From Lunasporangiospora selenospora (lineage: Eukaryota; Mortierellomycota; Mortierellomycetes; Mortierellales; Mortierellaceae), in assembly GCA_015680635.1 (NCBI GenBank), contig JAABOA010000501.1:1-13756 (forward strand): DNA of 13,756 nt, written 5' to 3'. Below, piece after piece: positions 1 to 10,578 of this stretch (position 1 is its first letter; each line of letters starts with the position of its first letter). Under the pieces are notes generated by a model that ran no database searches, was not told the origin of the DNA, and worked only from the letters and a program-made list of their open reading frames with translations. The position numbers and the translations under genes are program-made.

Positions 1-1240
1 ATCCTAAAGAACGCCGCCCGCAGATCCTTGGTAAGTTGGCTCCGTTCTGCCTCAATCTCCTCTTCCACCCGGGCCGTGGTCGGGTTCTCTGTCCCAGCAG
101 CAATCCACTCTCGCGTCAACGCCTCAAACTTCCACATCATTGCCTTCCACTCGGCCACCAATCGGTTTTTTGTCTCGGTGTCGTTCATACAGTCGTTTTC
201 TCTTGGCTCTGGATAGATGTATTTGTAGGTGTACCGGTTTCGCCCGCCTTTGTACCGGTCTGGCAAGTGCTCTGCTGGAATGTACTGTGTCAAATCCTGG
301 TCGTTCTTTGTGAACCTGACCTTTGAAGCCACGACAGGGTCCATCCAGGACTCGACTAGTTTCCATACGGCCCAGAACACAATTGGTGCCCCGTGGTAAA
401 TGATTCGCCCTAATGATTCCGGGTAGTAGGCCTCAAAGATGGACGACAGGTACTTGGCCATTTCATAGTCCAAATTTTCCAATGTGGTTCCTGTGAGATC
501 AAAGACCAAACAAACTGTTTCGACGGGATGTTGTACCAGCGCCCGTCCCGCCTCGATCACATAGACGACTAGTCTCTCGAGTGTCTTGTTAGGTTGGTCT
601 CTAGGTCGATGCAGGTGATTGTGGAGATAGACAACAGGTCGATTCTCGTAATCCGTTCCATGAATGTAAAACTTGCCCGAGTCGAGCTGAGCAAAGAACT
701 TTGGATAGAGTTCATTGAGTTGCGTGTCTGTTGAGTATTTGATCGAAGGAATGTCCTCGTCTAGTCGCCACTTGAAGGCCTTGAACATCATGTTGAGTGC
801 TTTCATCACATTCCACTTTCGGGCCCTAATAAACCTCAGTACCAATGCATCTTGTAATATTTTTTCCGTTGCCTGTGTTAGCGTCTCAGAGACTTTTTTT
901 TTTTTTTTGGCAAATCTACAGAGGACACGAACGAACAGAGCTCTCTAATACCTGGATGATCGCCCATCACATTGTCCCAGAGAATGGGTCTCAGCTTGTC
1001 CACGGAAAGTCCCAGTTCCTGAAGCGAGATTTTGGCCATTCCAGCTTCATGGCCAGCTGCTTCTTCTGATAAAGAATCCTTTTGGATATAGCACTTCAAT
1101 TCGGGTGGAACAATGACCTCTCCTGAATCAGCGATAGAGAAGATTATTGACCAAACTTCCTTGAGAATCTTTTTCTGGTCCGGTGTTAGACAATCAATGT
1201 ACCCTGTTCCTGGAGGGGTGAGAATATCGCCCTTGGCCAT
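1..1240 (-). CDS. CRAL-TRIO (Sec14-like) lipid-transfer protein, partial at 3' end
   Basis: Two exons are visible: exon 1 at 1240-952 and exon 2 at 850-<1, which runs off the window. The intron (951-851) has donor GTATTA and acceptor ACAAG, and splits the Asp codon of GDHPD. The start at 1240 (MAKGDILTP) is chosen because it aligns with the start of the paralogue at 4361; an in-frame ATG further upstream does not align. The CRAL-TRIO N-terminal helix region has GDHPDALVLRFIRARKW. The lipid-binding domain follows, with GKFYIHGTD, RPVVYLHNHLHRP, LVFDLTG, FEAYYPESLGRI and WMDPVVASKVRF. A charged helical tail rich in Glu and Arg follows, and the stop is not in the window. Family knowledge: such proteins exchange phosphatidylinositol and other lipids between membranes; the closest yeast type appears to be Csr1/Sfh2. 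The exact ligand cannot be read from the sequence. Unlike the paralogue it has no Pro/Ala insert, and its intron lies elsewhere. Confidence 0.88.
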
Positions 1241-1446
1241 TGTGCTTCTCCTTCTGTTCTGCCTGACAGCCTCTCTTTCTCGTTGTTTTACGTTGCGCAA
1301 CGGTTAAAGTCGAGATGGGAAAAAAAAAAAAAAAAAAGCTGTTCGTTTTTTTTTGATGATTAGAGTTTGTGGGCGTGGGATGGTTTTTTTTTATGCAAGA
1401 GGAAAAAAAGAAGAAAAGGGGAAAAGAAGGCCGCTTTGTCATTTGT

Positions 1447-1456
1447 CTTTTATAAC
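1447..1456 (-). promoter_or_regulatory. TATA box candidate for the first CRAL-TRIO gene
   Basis: The minus strand reads GTTATAAAAG, a strong TATA-type element, 207-216 bp upstream of the ATG at 1240. Between it and the ATG lie a T18 tract on the minus strand (plus A-run 1320-1337) and CT-rich DNA. The spacing is longer than in the other genes here, which implies a longer 5' UTR if this element is used. Confidence 0.4.
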
Positions 1457-2316
1457 TGGACTGTTCTCTTCCTACATCCTTCCTTGCCCCGACCCTCTCT
1501 CTCTCTCTCCAACCCCCATTTCTTAGATCCCGTATTTTGATTGTGTTTGCTTGGGAAGTAGTTCTAAAGCAACCCATGGTAAAAGAAAGAAAAGAGAACA
1601 TTGCTCACGCACACTCTCCACACAACACAGGAACTGGCACAATTGCTCACGTTTGTGCTTTGTGCTCCATCCGTGTGGACCATTGCTGTGAGTTCGAGCA
1701 CAAGGGTAGATGAGTGGACAGGAGAGAAAGTGTTCTTTTCTCATTTTGGCTGACATCCATGCACACACTCTCTCTCTTTCCTCTGCCAGTCAAAAGTCTG
1801 AAGATAGGGTGTGTTATTTTAGTCCAGGCCCCAGTGGCCAGTCTGACCAGGTAGCCAAGAAGAGGCAGAGCGGGTTCATTCTGTGCTGTGGAGGAACAAG
1901 ATGACCAGGCTTGAAGAAACCGACTGTGGGGTGTCACAGACCTTTGAAAACACGGTCCTAACCATTTGCACCCCACGAGCTCACCAAAATTGTACAAGAA
2001 GACTGTTGACATGTGACCAAGGCTGTCACTCCCTCCTGCCAAGACCTCCCCACTCCCTCTCCTTCGCAGTGGCCCATGATGGCTTGAGTGTGTAGAAAGA
2101 CCCTTGCCTAGGAACGCCAAGACGCGAGATGGGGGTTTTTTCTCTTGCATCTGAGCTTAATTTTCGTTCTCGCGTGTCAGTCCACGCGGCAAGGATAGAC
2201 GTGTGGATCCAAAGCATTTCCTTGACACTCGGAAATCATTTTCCAGTCATTTTCATAGCCAGCCCTTCTGTCTTCACTTTGTGTTCTCTCAATTAAAAGC
2301 ATTTGGACACGACTCT

Positions 2317-2343
2317 TTGTTGTTGTTGTTGTTGTTGTTGTTG
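2317..2343. repeat. (TTG)9 / (CAA)9 microsatellite
   Basis: Nine perfect tandem TTG units lie in the intergenic region. Read on the minus strand they would give a Gln run in one short frame, but nothing around it looks coding. Confidence 0.9.
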
Positions 2344-2570
2344 TTTTCTCAATGCACATGGCTGTGTCCGAGATGATGTTTGTATTTTTTTTATATATTT
2401 TTTTTTTTCGTTGGGGTAAAAAGAAGTAAGAGGAGGGAAGGGAACGAGGTATCTGCGATTAAAAAGTACAAAGGCCACGTATGGCCATCCCTAGTTTTCC
2501 GATCATATCTTCTTCTCTTCCCCTACTCTACATGCCACTTGCAAATGCGTTTTAGTCGCCTTTCCCTTCC

Positions 2571-4361
2571 CTAGTTCTGATAGCGCCAGACAGTTGTGCC
2601 ATCTGGCTGAATCACCGATTGTCCTGTTGCGTCCTTGCGGTGGAATTGGCTCCTGGCACGGACATAGGGTTCAAGCTGGATATACTGAGATCGAAGCTGC
2701 TTGGCAATCTCGTCTCTCTGTTGACCCAGGCTGGCGGAGGTCTTTTCATTCTGGTCCTGAGACCATTGTTTTGTCGTCGACTCGAACTTGTTAGTCAACT
2801 CAAGTCGCTCACCCTCAAGCTTGGCCTTTGTCGCCGCATCCCTCATCAAGTCGTTCTCACCAGCGACTGGAGTCAGGTATTCGTACTGATACTTGTCCAG
2901 ACCGCATTGGTAGGACGAGAGAAGATTTTCCGCAGGGATCGACTCCAACAGGTCAGTGTCATAGGATGTGAAGCGAATCTTGGCAGCAACAACAGGGTCC
3001 AACCAGGGCTCAATAACCTTCCAGACACCCCAAAAGACGAATGGAGAATTATGGATCATGATGTTGCCAAGAGACTCGGGGTAGTAAGCCTCAAAGCACT
3101 GAATAATGAACTTGACCATGTTGTAGTCCATGTTGCCGAGTCCAAATCCGGTCATGTCAAAGACAAGGACAACAGTCTCTACTGGGGGTCGGATCAACAG
3201 GCGGCCGGTTTCCATGAGGTAAATTGTCAACCGCTCCAGAGTCGTGTATTCCTGGTCAGCAGGCTGGTGCAATCGGATGTTCAAGTATCTGCATATTGCA
3301 ACAAAGTGACAGTGAAGAAAAGAGAGAGAGAGAACCGTCAATACAATGTCAACTGGGTAATTATGTGTACTAGTTCACACATAGTTCCCGGTCCGAGGCT
3401 TGTGAGCGGATCTTTGACCGGTGACTGGCACGAGAGCCCTTCGTTTCCCGCCCCATTCACCCAATGTCGCCACATCGCCCACTGTCTTTTTTGAGTGAAC
3501 CTTGTACTCCCACACGTGTGCTCTCTTGGCCTTTTTCTATTGTTTTCTTTCGTCACCCACACTAAATCCCTGAAGGACAACATGCAGTCCCCTCGAGTTT
3601 TGTCCCACTGAGGCAGCCATCTGTTAACAGACATTTCATGGCCGATCCGTGGACACTAGTCTCGGGCGGAAGACGACTAGATTACCGCTGCCTCTGGTCG
3701 CGCCTACCACGCGAGAGACCACACTTTTCAACCTGTTGATTTTGTTTTGCCCCAACAAATCGACACTTGACCATCGGCTGAAGAATGGAATTAAAAAATA
3801 CACTTACACAATAGGACGGCCAGCTTTGTCTGTTCCATGGATGAAAAACTTGCCCATCTCGAGTTGGTGCCTGAACTTGGGGTACTTTTGATCCAGCTCA
3901 TCCTCGCCCAAAGTCTTGACATCCTCAACATTGTTATCCTTGCGCCATTGGAAAGCCTTGAGGATCATGGTCAATGCTGGAACAACATCCCACTTGCGTG
4001 CACGCAAGAACCGAAGCACCAACGAATCTGGATGGTCGCCAAGAGAGTTGTTCCACAGAGACTGGTGCAATTCCTCGGCGGTCAATCCAAATTCACTGAG
4101 GGTAAGGGTCGAAGGCTCTGCTACTGGGGCGGGGGCGGCCTCTGTGGGAGCTGCGTAACCGAACCATCCACCCCATCCGCCAGCAGCGGGGGCAGGAGTC
4201 TCAGGAGCTGGAGCTGGGGCAGGAGCGGGTTCAGGCGTGACGGAGCCTTTCTCCTGGATGTCAATGAGGGCAGCCCAAAGCTTCTTGAGGTTCTTTGTCT
4301 GTTCGAAGGTCAACGAGCCGACATGGCCGGTGACTTCTGGGGTGTTCTCGGGAAGGGACAT
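2571..4361 (-). CDS. CRAL-TRIO (Sec14-like) lipid-transfer protein with Pro/Ala-rich insert
   Basis: Two exons: 4361-3808 and 3288-2571, giving 423 residues. The 519-bp intron has donor GTAAGT, a CT-rich tract and acceptor TGCAG, and joins RPIV to YLNIRLHQP within one Val codon. Residues 1-38 (MSLPENTPEV...) match the start of the neighbouring paralogue. Residues about 43-83 are a low-complexity linker (PAPAPAPAPE, GGWGGWFGYA). The CRAL-TRIO N-terminal helices span about 105-142 (LGDHPDSLVLRFLRARKWDV). The lipid-binding domain spans about 160-330, with KFFIHGTDKAGRP, LVFDMTGFGL, CFEAYYPESLG and WLDPVVAAKIRF. The C-terminal 80 or so residues are charged and helical, ending WRYQN. By family it should be a cytosolic or membrane-peripheral lipid exchanger of the Csr1/Sfh type; the ligand is unknown. 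It is a tandem duplicate of the gene to its left in the window, in the same orientation. Confidence 0.92.
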
Positions 4362-4776
4362 TGGTGAGAGAAGGGCTTGAAGTGTGGAGGATGAAAGGAT
4401 AAGAGTGGATCAGGAAGAGTGGAGAAGAAAGACAAAAAAGAGAAGAGGGAGAGGGAAAGGGGTTGGTGCCTAAATAGCCTTCGTGCATGCCAAGAGGATC
4501 TCGATTCCGCCCTGTCTCTTGCCATGCTCACAGTCGATGTGAGCGCTGACCTCCAGCGTAAAGCGACAGTGACCACTGGCGGAGCTATCTGTCAGCCTAA
4601 TTCTCCATCCCTTTTGTCTCATTCGCAATCCTCGTTCTTGGCATATCGCCATGATCTCAAATATGGGAGAGAGGCGGGTGACTGGCGGTTGCCGGCCCCC
4701 AGTTTATTGCTCAACTCGCAGACACTAGTGACTCGACTATGGGGATTATTCACTTGCACGTGTCTTCCCTCTGATC
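4362..4776. other. Intergenic region: CRAL-TRIO promoter and GST 3' flank
   Basis: This 415 bp separates two minus-strand genes. It holds the TATA-like element at 4471-4476, pyrimidine-rich leader DNA next to the ATG at 4361 and, at 4745-4750, an AATAAT on the minus strand about 30 nt past the GST stop that may serve as a polyadenylation signal. No other gene is seen. Confidence 0.5.
4471..4476 (-). promoter_or_regulatory. TATA-like element for the second CRAL-TRIO gene
   Basis: The minus strand reads CTATTTAGG, a weak TATA-type element 110-115 bp upstream of the ATG at 4361. CT-rich DNA lies between it and the start. The spacing matches that of the elements upstream of the GST-like, trefoil and PilV-like genes. 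Confidence 0.35.
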
Positions 4777-5768
4777 TTAAAAGGGCGCCAGGGCCTTGCT
4801 GATAGAGTCGTACGCCTTCCACTCCTCGGAAGCCTTCCACTTGGCATACTTGGGGTTCTTCTCCAAGTTGTCGTAGACAGCAAAGATCGCTGGTGTTTTC
4901 TCGCGCGAAATAACGAGCTCGCCCGAGATCGAGACCAGGTTGTCAATCATGGTACCAGTCTTGAAGTCCGCCAATGTCAACTAGTCCACGAAAAAAAAAA
5001 AAAAAAAAAATTGTCAGGGGATGCATCCCAGCTCGGTGTAGGTGAATGGATTTCAAAAATGTCCAGCTAGAGCGGTCCCTACATTGTTGCCAACATAGTG
5101 GCCATTGGCACCATTGGCCTGGAGAATACGTTCATGGTAGCTGGCCCATTCGGGGAGGATGGTAGTAATAAAGATTTCCATCATTTGTGCAGCGTGTTCC
5201 TTGGGAGCCCTGAGAACAGTTGTGACAAGCTTGTCAAAGAGAGCTTGGGTGTTGCTTCGATACATCGAGACCAATTGCTTCTCCATCTCGTTGTCCCCCA
5301 AAAGGTTCATCTTTTCGGCAATGAAGAACTCGATAGTGCTCAGCTCGGCGAGCTCAATGATTTCCTTGGACTTGGTCTCAATGTAGAGAATAGGCAAGTG
5401 GCCAAATGGGGCCAATGGTTTGTCAGCCGTCCATTCCTATTTTGACATGCATGAGATCTCAATTTGTTAGGGTCCGTGCTGAGAGAACATGCAAAAGTAT
5501 GTTTTAACTATGAGAAGATGTTATTTACACTGCGGTTGGGAAACATGGATTCGAACCCTTTCTTGGCAATGACATCATCCACATAGTTGACGGTGGAGTA
5601 AACAGACTCAAAATCCAAATTCGACATGGAGAACATGGCGCGCAGGCAGGTGACGGCACCATGGAAAGGGAAGTAAAGCAACTGGTACTTGTTGTCCTTG
5701 GCAGACAGCGCCTCAGCCAGTGCCAGAGTCGAGAGGTTCTTGGTCGCAGGAATGGTGTTTGTCGTCAT
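4777..5768 (-). CDS. Glutathione S-transferase-like protein (sigma-type fold)
   Basis: Three exons: 5768-5529, 5436-5083 and 4980-4777, all phase 0, giving 265 residues. Intron donors are GTAAAT and GTAGGG; acceptors are ATAG and CTAG. The N-terminal thioredoxin-like domain begins near residue 28 (YQLLYFPFHG) after a leader of about 27 residues that is longer than usual for the family. The conserved cis-Pro lies in GHLPIL (P95). The helical domain follows, with HYVGNN then LTLADF (199-204), which holds the T-x-x-D capping box typical of GST C-terminal domains. The usual sigma motif around RGRAE is replaced by HGAVT, and the glutathione gamma-Glu binding motif (E-S-x-A-I type) is ELSTI, so activity on glutathione is uncertain. 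By family it would be a soluble detoxifying or redox enzyme, or a non-catalytic GST-fold protein. It is transcribed away from TTI1 across a 537-bp intergenic region. Confidence 0.85.
4991..5010 (-). repeat. U20 tract next to a splice acceptor
   Basis: Twenty consecutive A on the plus strand (T on the sense strand) lie inside GST intron 2, ten bases upstream of the exon 3 start (acceptor ACTAG). It is positioned as an extreme polypyrimidine tract. Confidence 0.8.
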
Positions 5769-6305
5769 AATGTCGATCGTTGAAGGATGCTTCAAAAAGT
5801 GGAATAGGGGAGAGAGCAGGCGAGTGATGAGAGAGAAGGCAGAAGAGAGCTTGGTTGTGGATTGATGGTGACTGAACAAAGGGTAGCTTCTGTATTTATA
5901 TGATGTTCCCTGATACATGGATCTGTTCAAAGTTGTAGTTTGGTTAGTTAGATTTGCTCTGTGGGGTTCGCACAGACAAAGGAAATTCGAGTTAAACTGC
6001 GCATTCCGCGGATCGAGTGCAGTTTCCTCAAATGGCGATATATTCCTGGCCTCCAATGCTTCATGATCCTCCATACTTTCCGAAAGTCGATCCCTTGGAC
6101 CATGCACAGCTTTGGCTTGCCGAATCCACTAAATTATAGCCTTTTCTGTCAACTCCTCCCCATTTTTGCAGGTTTAGCAGGTCGTCTCCAGATAGCAAGT
6201 TCCCTTCTCCCTGCGATTCACAGAAGCAGTCACTTCTGTGAGATCGTCAAAGCGCAGACGCATGCTACGTTCGCAGATTCAATCTAATCATACACTTCCA
6301 CGACA
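5769..6305. promoter_or_regulatory. Divergent promoter region, GST-like / TTI1
   Basis: This 537 bp separates two head-to-head genes. On the GST side it contains TATAAATA on the minus strand (5893-5900), about 125-132 bp from the ATG. A perfect 6-bp-arm inverted repeat (ACTTTC-C-GAAAGT) lies at 6075-6087. No clear TATA box sits at a comparable distance from the TTI1 ATG, as is common for housekeeping genes. Confidence 0.5.
5893..5900 (-). promoter_or_regulatory. TATA box of the GST-like gene
   Basis: The minus strand reads TATAAATA, a textbook TATA element, 125-132 bp upstream of the ATG at 5768. Confidence 0.55.
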
Positions 6306-9300
6306 ATGGAGGATGGCGTTTCACAGGAGACCATTGCCACATTCGGCCTGGTATGAAGATTCATTAAGGCCCCATGCAATACTGAAAATATTTCTTTTTT
6401 TGCTATTCTTATTGTGTCCACGTTCGTTCAGCTCACGTTTTCTAGCTATCCTCCATAGCTTCGAGAGCCAGTCGCACATGTCCTCTCTGTGCATTCGATC
6501 GATGCCACAAATGCGCAAGGAATTGCACAGGACCTCAGGAGCGTCTGTGCAATTCTGAAAAACATGCCGGATCCCGAACTCCATCTCACCCAACAGCTCA
6601 TTGCCTACATCCAACACGCACTTCACCACGTCCTCAAACTCTGCCAAAAGTTTATGGTCCCCAACAAGCGGTTTGATTATCTAGTCGAAGCTTTTAGGGC
6701 TGCCTGACAGCTATGCTTTTATCATGGGCCCAAACTGGCCCTACGACCAAATGTTGATTGAGGTCCTATTCAGAGCCTTGGACGGGTTGCCAATAATTGG
6801 ATCCAGAGGCACTGATGACACCTCAAATCATAACAAGACGCGTCAGGAGACAAAGGGAGGCGCAGGACTACGTCAAAGGGACAGAATGTCGGACGAAACC
6901 CGGCTGGCTGCCCTAAGATGCCTGATCCTGTCACTCCCTTTAAGTAGACATACACCTACAATTCATGATCTTGTCCAGATCCAGGAGGATGGCAGTCAGG
7001 ATACGACAGATCTAACTGTTTTCAAGCTGGATCGTAGCATTCGAACGAAGGCAGATGACACAGTATTAGCTCATCTCCTTGAGCCCGCCAACCAAGCGGT
7101 TCTTGGCCAACTTATTGTGATACTTTTGGATGCAGCTAAAGAACCCAATCTAGTCGCCCTCAGGACAACATCACTCGAAGGAATCATGAAGTTGCTCAAG
7201 AGTCTCGGGACTCCTGAACGCGTTGCATCATGGCTTCCCGGAATCCTTGCCGGACTAACAAAGGCTATGCTCGAGCGCGGACTAAAGGAGAACCATGCAG
7301 TCTTGATTCGATCGCTCGAAATCTGGACGTACATGGTCGTATTGGTGCTCCAGGATATACCCCCAGCTACTAGTTCCGTGTTATTACCGGCTGAGGGGAA
7401 TGAAAGCGGGACCAGAGCTACTGGACTCGGGGAGGATTTAATGCGAATGTACAAAGAAAAGACCGACTCAAAGTTGAAGGGTGCTCAGGCATCGGCAACC
7501 CGAACGAGCACCAACAGCTATGGCAGCTCGGCATGGATCAAGCAGACCCATTCTGGGCTTTTGACACTCTTCAAGCAGATTTCCCCACTTCGATCTCACT
7601 CCCATTGGATGGTTCGGCTCAAGTTTGCCATCATGGCTTTTCAAATATTGCATAGTTGTTCAGGAGTGTTCTCGCATTGGGAAGGTAGCGCAAAGACTAG
7701 CAAGGATGGAACTGTTGCTGGATTCTTGCTGGAAACACTCATCTCTTGTACACAAGACGACTATCGGGATGTTTATCAACCTGCACGCCGGGATCTTGGC
7801 ATCCTCTCACAAGAACGCGCAACCTTGGAGCTTTCGAATGTAGGCAAGGAAGTCATGCGTGAACGATTGTTGGCCTTGCCTCGCATTCTCCATGGCGCGG
7901 ACGAATCTGTCAAGCAAGGAGGACTCAAGATTGTTCGCGGATTGACACTCTTCTTGGGAAAGCAGATGGAGATGATATTCAACTATCAAACGCTGTGGAG
8001 CCATGTCCTTCCGTGGATCAATGTCTTGACAATCGAGCAGCTTGACCAACATAATGTCGACGAACGTGGTAGTATCCTGGGCATACGAGCCAAGGAATCT
8101 AGAGATGAGGTGTCTGCAGAGGAGGGGCGATGGACCGAATGGGTCAAGAGACACGAGGGAACAAATCGAAAGTTTGGATTTCCACGAAACATCTACATGC
8201 ATCTCCGTGAACAGCTCACAGCAGAGGCATTTCTCGGGTTCCTCCGACAGGTTGGATCGACCACGGATGTTGCTTTATGGTCCGAAGAGCTCATTTCAAG
8301 ATTGCAGTCGGATGTTCAGAGTGTACAGGAGTCTCAAGGATGGTTCAATTCTGATTCGGTGTCGCGTATCCTTTTACTGAACCAGCTTTTACTCGGAGCG
8401 GCCGAAATTGGGGTTGCTAGCTTTGGAAAGGATATGAGCCCATCCGACTGCGCAAAAAAACCCAACAAAGTCGACCAAAAGGCAGATGCAGCATCCAGGA
8501 AAAAGCAACGAAAGATGGTCAAAAAAGCGGCAAAGGGTGTCTTGGAAGAATATCTTTCCATCTTGGGTCAGCACTCACAGCTTGCAGCAGAGTCGCTGTC
8601 AAACAAGGAGACTGATAGATTTTCGACTTTGACTCAATCTGAAGATACAAAAGGCCAGAGTTCATCTCGAGTGACTCTGGCGGGGCTTTTACACCTTAAT
8701 CAGGAAGAGACTAGGGCAGAGGACATTACGACTGGAGGCTATACACCCTATTCGGACATTACACTCCAGTGCATGTTGCTCGAAGGGGTTGCGTCGATTG
8801 CGGTCATCTTGGGCAGAAAAGATTTTGAGATGGAGCTCGTGCGCGTGCTTTACATTTTATTGGAGTACCTTGGGAACCAGGACTCGGCGCTTGTGCGGGA
8901 CACAGCTGAGGCAGCGCTAGAGCACGTCGCATATGTGTGCGACTTTTCTACCATTGGTGATCTTATTCAAGCCAATTATGACTATGTAATCCAGCAGGTT
9001 TCTCAGAGAATTGCCTTTCTCAGTATGAACCCTGAGACGCCTCAAGTCCTCTGGTCGCTAATCCATGTTGTTGGCTCCCCTGCAGTATCAATGTTGGAGG
9101 ATACATTAAGCGAGATTTTCGAAGCACTGGATCACTGGCGAAATCATGAGGACCAAGTTGCTGAAGGATTGCTAAAGGCGTTGTGTGAGATTGTGCGTGT
9201 TATGGCGCACTCTAAGGCTACAGCCTCAAGAGAAGGCGGAGTAGTGGATAGCCCCGGCGCCTTGGTATCGCTAGCACAAGGGGCAGAAATATCATTACCG

Positions 9301-10512
9301 GACCAACCCTCAAAGGAGGTTGAGGAGTTTATCAACCAATATCGCTTGCTTACCCAAGATGTGGACATCAACCTGGAAGACGACCAGATCAAGAAGGAGA
9401 CCGCCGAAATGACACCGGAGCAAGTAAAGGACTACTTTATGAAACGTGCCAAGGATGCCAAGGATGACGAGGAACGACAATTTGGTGAACGACCAGATGA
9501 CGAAGAAGAGGAGAACAACAAGGACGAGGACATGGATGAAGCCATGTCATTTGGGGAACTTCGATCCAAGATGCCAAAGGCTTCCAAACCTGATTCAAAG
9601 GAAACTCCACCGACAATGCAACAGGCACTCTGTCTTCGAATTCTCAACAAGGCTGGCTACTTCTTGACCGCCAACTCGCCACGGATGCGTGTATTGGCGC
9701 TCGAGACGATCCAGGAGTCTATTGTTGTCTTGAAAGATCGGCCGATTGAACTGAACCCAGCAATCTACGCCTTCTGGCCATCGATTGTAAGCCGTATATT
9801 GAGACGATCGGATATGGAGGTCTTTTACGTGAGTCTGCGCGCCATTGAGGTGGTGACACTATTGGCAGAGAATTGTAGTGATTTCCTGGCTCGACACTTG
9901 ATGGATGATGTATGGCCGTTCATTCTGAAGGCTCTCAGAACGTGGACTTCTCCTACTCTAATGTTATCTGGCGCCAGTTCAAAGAGTGACAAGAGAGATA
10001 CTGGATCTATCCGTTCAGTACCCACACAAGGGTTAATCTCGGCAAAGTCGACCACGTCGACCGCAAAGAACAGTCAAGGAGTAAAGAATAGACGTCGCCA
10101 GTATGAGGGAAAGAGGGGAGCGTCAACCAAGGTCATGACCAAGGAGCATCGACTTCAACTGACAACATTGGAGAGCGTAGCCAAGATTGTGCGCAAGGTT
10201 CGGATACCTGTCCAAGAAATTTGGGAGATGCTCTTGTTAGTGAGAGAAATGATGGTGGATCCATTCTGGAGATTCCATTGGAACGTGCGAGTAGCGGCAG
10301 AGGATGCGATCAAGGGAATGGCTACTGCTGGTCATGGAGATTCGGTTTGGCTGGTGATGAACGATTTTGTAGAGCGGTGTAGTCAACAGGATCAACACAG
10401 GAGGTGCCACGAGGACGGCGGAGGTGATGAAAGGGAGGACGATGAAGATGATAATCATGCGCTGGAAATGGGTCGTGGTATCCTGACTTTTATGGAGCAG
10501 GGGCACTTGTAA
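6306..10512 (+). CDS. TTI1: TTI1 (TELO2-interacting protein 1) homologue, HEAT/ARM-repeat protein
   Basis: Exon 1 is 6306-6350 (MEDGVSQETIATFGL), intron 6351-6458 (donor GTATGA, acceptor ATAG), then coding from 6459. That frame stops at TGA 6705-6707, while the next frame is open from 6685 and runs unbroken to 10512; moving one base forward at GCC-TGA-C joins them (about 1365 residues). I found no believable intron there. The protein is alpha-helical repeats throughout. The segments near 8740-9110 (DITLQCMLLEGVASIAVILG, ANYDYVIQQVSQRIAFLS) and 9640-9940 (SPRMRVLALETIQESIVVL, AIYAFWPSIVSRILRRSD, DFLARHLMDDVWPFILKAL) follow the TTI1 pattern. Basic (about 8495-8540) and acidic (about 9460-9540, 10420-10455) stretches are present. 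Known role of the family: with Tel2 and Tti2 it forms the TTT co-chaperone that, with Hsp90-R2TP, stabilises PIKKs such as mTOR, ATM and ATR. The frame break could be an assembly error, a mutation or programmed. Confidence 0.88.
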
Positions 10513-10578
10513 ATGTCCATTCATTTCGAGTCAGCGACACTGCTTGTCTCTCCTACTTTCCTCTCATTAGACAAGGAC

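Larger units (their letters stand above)
1241..2570. other. Intergenic region between the two CRAL-TRIO genes
   Basis: This 1.33 kb holds the promoter side of the first CRAL-TRIO gene and the 3' flank of the second. It contains homopolymer tracts (A18 at 1320-1337, T-runs near 2387-2410), CT-repeat DNA near 1495-1508 and a trinucleotide microsatellite. Open frames here (for example 1647-2150 minus) lack recognisable domains and look like chance. I see no RNA gene. Confidence 0.6.

Noticed and set aside
1647-2150. 167-codon open frame on the minus strand in the intergenic region
   Set aside because: No recognisable domain or pattern, rich in Ser/Arg/Leu as expected of chance frames, and no promoter or splice context.
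2619-3494. 291-codon open frame on the plus strand
   Set aside because: It lies antisense to the second exon of a clear CRAL-TRIO gene and shows no domain; it is a shadow of that gene.
3837-4367. 176-codon open frame on the plus strand
   Set aside because: Antisense shadow of CRAL-TRIO exon 1; its Gly/Trp-rich part only mirrors the Pro/Ala linker.
5547-5558. GGATTCGAACCC, which looks like the T-arm of a tRNA on the minus strand
   Set aside because: It falls inside GST exon 1, where it encodes the conserved-looking GFES, and no acceptor stem, D-arm or anticodon arm can be folded around it.
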